NCBI RefSeq assembly: GCF_024721155.1
Contig: NZ_JAHVAP010000002.1
Location: 62,001-126,000, forward strand
Length of the DNA stretch: 64,000 bases
Origin: Mucilaginibacter phenanthrenivorans
GTDB lineage: Bacteria; Bacteroidota; Bacteroidia; Sphingobacteriales; Sphingobacteriaceae
Reading direction: 5' to 3'
The translations under genes and the position numbers were made by a program. The notes below the pieces were generated by a model. That model saw only the letters and a program-made list of their open reading frames with translations. It searched no databases and had not been told where the DNA came from. Numbering within the stretch: position 1 is the first letter of the stretch; each line of letters starts with the position of its first letter. Below, in pieces: positions 60,941 to 64,000 of this stretch.

Positions 60941-61399
60941 CAGGGCCTGCTGGCCGAATTTTATCAAATCAGAAGCCCCGATATAACCTACCGAACCTAA
61001 CACAGGTTTGCCCTTTGGGTCGAAAATGATGAGGGTGGGGTAGGCAGTTAACTGCCATTGCCGGGCAAGCTGAGGCCCCTGGCCTTTTTCCATATCGATG
61101 GAAACATTTACGAAGGTTTTATTGTAAAATTCGGCCGCTTTGCTATCAGCAAATGTTCGGGCTTTAAGCATTTTGCAGGGGCCGCACCATGTAGCATAGG
61201 CATCAACAAAAATATATTTGTTTTGCAACCTGCCTTGTTTCAATGCCTCGTCAAACGAGTCTTCAATAAAAACAATATGCGATGGTGCACTCACCGCGAC
61301 TGGCGTGGCGGAATGTTTTACACCAGTTAAGGTTAAGCCGGTGAATAGTAATACCTGCACAAAATATTTGTAAAAGCGGGAAGTAAGGACGTGGTTCAT
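60932..61399 (-). CDS. Exported thioredoxin-family protein
   Basis: A 155-aa protein with an N-terminal hydrophobic signal/anchor (FVQVLLFTGLTLTGVKH). The thioredoxin fold has the redox site YATWCGPCKMLK and the cis-Pro loop LTAYPTLIIFD. It is the small, single-domain type that reduces periplasmic proteins. It is convergent to the ferritin-like genes and follows the DUF6600 gene on the same strand, separated by that gene's terminator. Confidence 0.92.
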   Translation of the reverse strand: MNHVLTSRFYKYFVQVLLFTGLTLTGVKHSATPVAVSAPSHIVFIEDSFDEALKQGRLQNKYIFVDAYATWCGPCKMLKARTFADSKAAEFYNKTFVNVSIDMEKGQGPQLARQWQLTAYPTLIIFDPKGKPVLGSVGYIGASDLIKFGQQALKK

Positions 61400-61410
61400 A
61401 TGAAATGTTA

Positions 61411-61459
61411 AAATATAAAAATAGCACCTATAAACCGAAAAATGGTTATAAGTGCTATT
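61411..61459 (-). terminator. Rho-independent terminator of the DUF6600 gene
   Basis: Read on the minus strand, AATAGCAC-TTATAACC pairs with GGTTTATAGGTGCTATT around ATTTTTC, followed by TTTTATATTTT. It ends the glutamine-rich gene, 22 bases after its stop. Confidence 0.88.
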
Positions 61460-61480
61460 TAATTTATGGGAGTTTATTAA

Positions 61481-63355
61481 TTACTGATCCTTGCGGGGCT
61501 CTTGCTGCGGTGGCTGCTTTTTTTGTTGCTGTTGTTTTTGCTGCTGCTGACGTTGTTGAGCTTGCTGCTGCGCCTGTTGTTGCTGACGTTGTTGAGCTTG
61601 CTGCTGTGCCTGTTGTTGCTGACGTTGTTGAGCTTGCTGCTGCGCCTGCTGTTGCTGACGTTGTTGAGCTTGCTGCTGTGCCTGCTGTTGTTGAGCTTGC
61701 TGCTGTGCCTGCTGTTGCTGACGTTGTTGAGCTTGCTGCTGAGCTTGTTGTTGCTGACGTTGCTGAGCTTGTTGTTGCTTCTGCTGGGCTTGCTGCTGAG
61801 CTTGTTGTTGCTTCTGCTGGGCTTGTTGTTGTAATTGTTGTTGCTTCTGTTGAACGTCACGCTGCGGCTGTTGTTGAGCTTGCTGTTGTTTCTGCTGTGC
61901 TTGCTGCTGCAACTGTTGTTTATCTTGTTCCGCCTGTTGCTGGCGTTTCTGAACATCCTGCTGGCCCTGTTGTTGCTTCTGCTGTGCTTGCTGCTGCAAT
62001 TTTTGTTTATTTTGTTGTGCCTGTTGCTGGCGTTTCTGAACGTCCAGCTGCCCTTGTTGTTGGGTTTGTTGTTGCTTCTGCTGTGCCTGCTGCTGCAATT
62101 GTTGTTTATTTTGTTGCGCCTGTTGCTGACGTTTTTGCACGTCCTGCTGTCCCTGTTGTTGCTTCTGCTGTGCTTGCTGCTGCAATTGTTGTTTATTTTG
62201 CTTTAATTGCTGCTGCGCCTGCTGTTCTTTCTGCTGAACCTGTTGTTGCCCCGGCTGATTTGGCAGTTGTTTACTAACACGACCAGGTTGTTGCGCTTTG
62301 TTATCTGGCTGGCCAGGTGCTTGCTTGTTATCTGGTCTTCCAGCCCTGTTGGCCGGTTGCCCCGGGTTAACTTTATTTACGGGCTGTTGCTGTTGGTTGC
62401 CTGGTTGTACAGGGTTAGGCCTGTTTGCCACAGGATTTACGCGCACAATCTTGTTATCAGGTTTAGGCGCTCTTGCAACCTGCGCCAGTTTTTGGGCATT
62501 GGTATGGTTAAACGCAGGTGAGCCGCCAGTGCCTCTGCGCGCAATTGCCTGGTTAGGGTTTTGTTTTCTATAGGCATTGCCATCAATTACACGGGCGGGG
62601 CGTGCGTCAGGTGCCTTATTAACAGCCGGCCTGTAAAAATTCACGGTATTATTTTGTACTCTTGTGGTACCCGGTCTGCTGTCGTTATTTATTTTGTAAA
62701 CCTGTACATTTCGACGGGTTACCCTTTGAATCTCGTCCCTGCGGGGGCCTGTTACATATGTTGTGTTATTGTAAACATAGGTATTATTAATAACCGTGGT
62801 ATTGCGTATTATGGTAACAGCCCTGGTAGGCGGAGCATAGTAATTATAAATATTGGGCCTGTTTATATAAGCCTGCGGTGCGCAAACCCAATAATTGTCA
62901 GGTACACGATATCCGCCGCCAATTGAAATACTTATACTTATGCCGGGTAATAGCGGAGCCCATCCGTAATAACCACCACCATGGCGCCAGCTAACCCATG
63001 CCGGTGCCCATTCATGTCCCGGGATCCATTCCCAACCGTAGTAATCATCATAACGCCAGCGGCCGTAGTGAAATGTGGCCCATCCCCAACGATAGTCTGA
63101 TACCCATGTATTTCCGTATTCGGTTACCACCCAGTGCCCTCGTGTGGCATAAGGCCTGAAGCCTTCCTCGGCGTTTGGAATCCAAACGTTACCGTATTGC
63201 GGGTCGCTTACCCAGGTACCATCAGGCTCCAGGTCGTCGTAAAATTGCTGGTCCGAAATATATTCGCCTTCCTGAGCCTTGCTGTGAATTGGGGCTGCTG
63301 ATAACAGCAGAATAGCTAATAGCGCCGTCCCCCATATTTTATTTATTGCTTTCAT
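61481..63355 (-). CDS. DUF6600 protein with long glutamine-rich repeat tail
   Basis: A 624-aa exported protein (signal LLAILLLSAAPIHSKAQ). The N-terminal third has the DUF6600-type Trp/Tyr-rich repeats (GTWVSDPQYGNVWIP, GHWVVTEYGNTWVSDYRWGWA, RWRYDDYYGWEWIPGHEWAPAWV). A Pro/Asn-rich linker follows, then from about residue 365 to the end almost only Q, A, K and R. Two repeat levels are visible: units of about 29-33 aa (QQKQQQGQQDVQKRQQQAQQ ...) followed by a shorter 12-aa unit (RQQQQAQQQAQQ), coded by 36-bp DNA repeats at about 61545-61760. The tail probably forms an extended coiled or disordered rod in the periplasm. Role unknown. Confidence 0.88.
   Translation of the reverse strand: MKAINKIWGTALLAILLLSAAPIHSKAQEGEYISDQQFYDDLEPDGTWVSDPQYGNVWIPNAEEGFRPYATRGHWVVTEYGNTWVSDYRWGWATFHYGRWRYDDYYGWEWIPGHEWAPAWVSWRHGGGYYGWAPLLPGISISISIGGGYRVPDNYWVCAPQAYINRPNIYNYYAPPTRAVTIIRNTTVINNTYVYNNTTYVTGPRRDEIQRVTRRNVQVYKINNDSRPGTTRVQNNTVNFYRPAVNKAPDARPARVIDGNAYRKQNPNQAIARRGTGGSPAFNHTNAQKLAQVARAPKPDNKIVRVNPVANRPNPVQPGNQQQQPVNKVNPGQPANRAGRPDNKQAPGQPDNKAQQPGRVSKQLPNQPGQQQVQQKEQQAQQQLKQNKQQLQQQAQQKQQQGQQDVQKRQQQAQQNKQQLQQQAQQKQQQTQQQGQLDVQKRQQQAQQNKQKLQQQAQQKQQQGQQDVQKRQQQAEQDKQQLQQQAQQKQQQAQQQPQRDVQQKQQQLQQQAQQKQQQAQQQAQQKQQQAQQRQQQQAQQQAQQRQQQQAQQQAQQQQAQQQAQQRQQQQAQQQAQQRQQQQAQQQAQQRQQQQAQQQAQQRQQQQKQQQQKKQPPQQEPRKDQ
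61545..61760 (-). repeat. Tandem 36-bp repeats coding a 12-residue Gln/Ala unit
   Basis: The plus strand shows GACGTTGTTGAGCTTGCTGC recurring about every 36 bases, in at least four copies with single-base drift, and one shortened copy. The coded unit is RQQQQAQQQAQQ. Slippage or unequal exchange could change the copy number without breaking the frame. Confidence 0.85.
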
Positions 63356-63545
63356 AAGTTTTTATCTTAAAACAAGTTCTTTTAACGTTTCCCAAAATAA
63401 TATTTGAGCAGATGTATAATTGGTCAGACTGCGGGGAACGCAAAAGGTTATGTGTGTATCTCGATTTTATTAAATCTATTTTTACACATTATTTTACAAC
63501 TATTTTTTTATTAAATAGTTTTACAAAATAATTAAACACAAAAAG

Positions 63546-64000
63546 ATGGTAAATATTCCAAGGCTTGATTTGAACTTATATATTAATGGAGATAGTGGGC
63601 AGCGTAAACAGTTTTCGGATGATATTGGCAAGGCATTTAACCAAACAGGCTTTGTAACGATAACCAATCATGGGTTGGATAAGGCATTGATCGATAAACT
63701 TTATGATGATGTTAAGGCGCTTTTTGCCTTACCGGATGACATAAAATCAAAATATGAAATACCGGGACTTGCCGGCCAGCGGGGATACACCGGTAAGGAA
63801 AAGGAAACAGCAAAGGGCTTTACAGCGCCGGATTTAAAGGAGTTTTGGCAGATAGGCCAAACTGTAACCGACGACGCAGACCTTAAGGCCGAATATCCTG
63901 ATAATTTAATAGTTGATGAATTGCCGTCGTTTAACGATACCACCTTTGAGGTATACAAAAAACTGGAATGGGTAGGGCAGCATTTATTACGGGCAATCTC
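63546..64000 (+). CDS. 2-oxoglutarate/Fe(II) (isopenicillin N synthase-like) oxygenase, cut by right edge
   Basis: The first 151 codons of a gene that leaves the window. It opens with IPRLDLNLYINGDSGQRKQF and GKAFNQTGFVTITNHGLD, the N-terminal DIOX_N domain of isopenicillin N synthase-like oxygenases, and continues with LFALPDDIKSKYEIPGLAGQRGYTG. The Fe-binding HxD...H lies beyond the edge, so catalytic competence cannot be judged. The substrate is unknown. It is divergent from the DUF6600 gene, with 190 A/T-rich bases between them that must hold both promoters. Confidence 0.88.
   Translation, partial: MVNIPRLDLNLYINGDSGQRKQFSDDIGKAFNQTGFVTITNHGLDKALIDKLYDDVKALFALPDDIKSKYEIPGLAGQRGYTGKEKETAKGFTAPDLKEFWQIGQTVTDDADLKAEYPDNLIVDELPSFNDTTFEVYKKLEWVGQHLLRAI

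Noticed and set aside
61405-62277. Long Ala/Val-rich and Leu-rich frames on the plus strand
   Set aside because: They are antisense shadows of the glutamine-rich repeat gene (CAG/CAA repeats read as CTG/TTG). No start region or family match.

Overview
The window looks like a chromosomal segment of a Bacteroidota bacterium, most likely a soil or plant-associated Sphingobacteriaceae member of the Mucilaginibacter/Pedobacter type. The reasons are a SusC/SusD pair controlled by an ECF sigma factor and a FecR anti-sigma factor, a LytS/LytR-type two-component pair, BfmA/BtgA- and DUF5712-type mobilization genes, a DUF6600 protein, weak Shine-Dalgarno sites, and a tRNA promoter of the TTTG-N19-TATATTTG type. 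The genus is inferred; no rRNA gene is present.

Layout. 1-5.8 kb: LytTR two-component pair (kinase cut by the left edge), an ABC-2 exporter and an outer-membrane beta-barrel receptor. 6.0-8.3 kb: a small membrane protein coupled to a radical SAM protein, then a convergent orphan ECF sigma factor. 8.4-16.2 kb: a conspicuously G/C-rich accessory block. It holds a 1267-aa protein (Mrr-like nuclease domain, STAND-type P-loop NTPase, long helical C-terminus) whose stop overlaps the start of a HEPN-like RX4H protein, then an unknown gene and a convergent protein with a PD-(D/E)XK-like motif. The nuclease-NTPase/HEPN pair is the best candidate here for a little-described defence system.

16.3-28.8 kb: a minus-strand sugar-catabolic operon (GH51, small secreted protein, GH172, GH116, GH172, DUF6786 lipoprotein, fucI, fucP, then an Lrp/AsnC regulator). 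Two GH172 enzymes next to an isomerase family that also accepts D-arabinose suggest a furanoside glycan of D-arabinose or a similar sugar rather than plain L-fucose. 29.0-40.3 kb: a minus-strand Sus-type locus (sigma, FecR, SusC with STN domain, SusD, thioredoxin-like protein, S9 peptidase) that points to peptide or glycopeptide use. 40.4-44.8 kb: small stress and unknown genes (HExxH protein, YjdM, Hsp20 with a sigma54-like promoter, orphan CheB, DUF4238).

44.8-58.2 kb: a mobile region. A mobilization module (coupling protein, relaxase, BfmA/BtgA protein, hairpin-rich oriT candidate) is followed by a large serine recombinase, a hairpin-rich unexplained segment, a Gabija-type pair (OLD/TOPRIM nuclease plus UvrD-like helicase), and a second, related serine recombinase whose reading frame runs antisense into a tRNA-Val(TAC) gene and its terminator. 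58.4-64 kb returns to chromosomal-looking genes: a small RNA candidate with a strong terminator, two exported ferritin-like proteins, a thioredoxin, a DUF6600 protein with a huge glutamine-rich repeat tail, and the start of a 2-oxoglutarate/Fe(II)-type oxygenase cut by the right edge.
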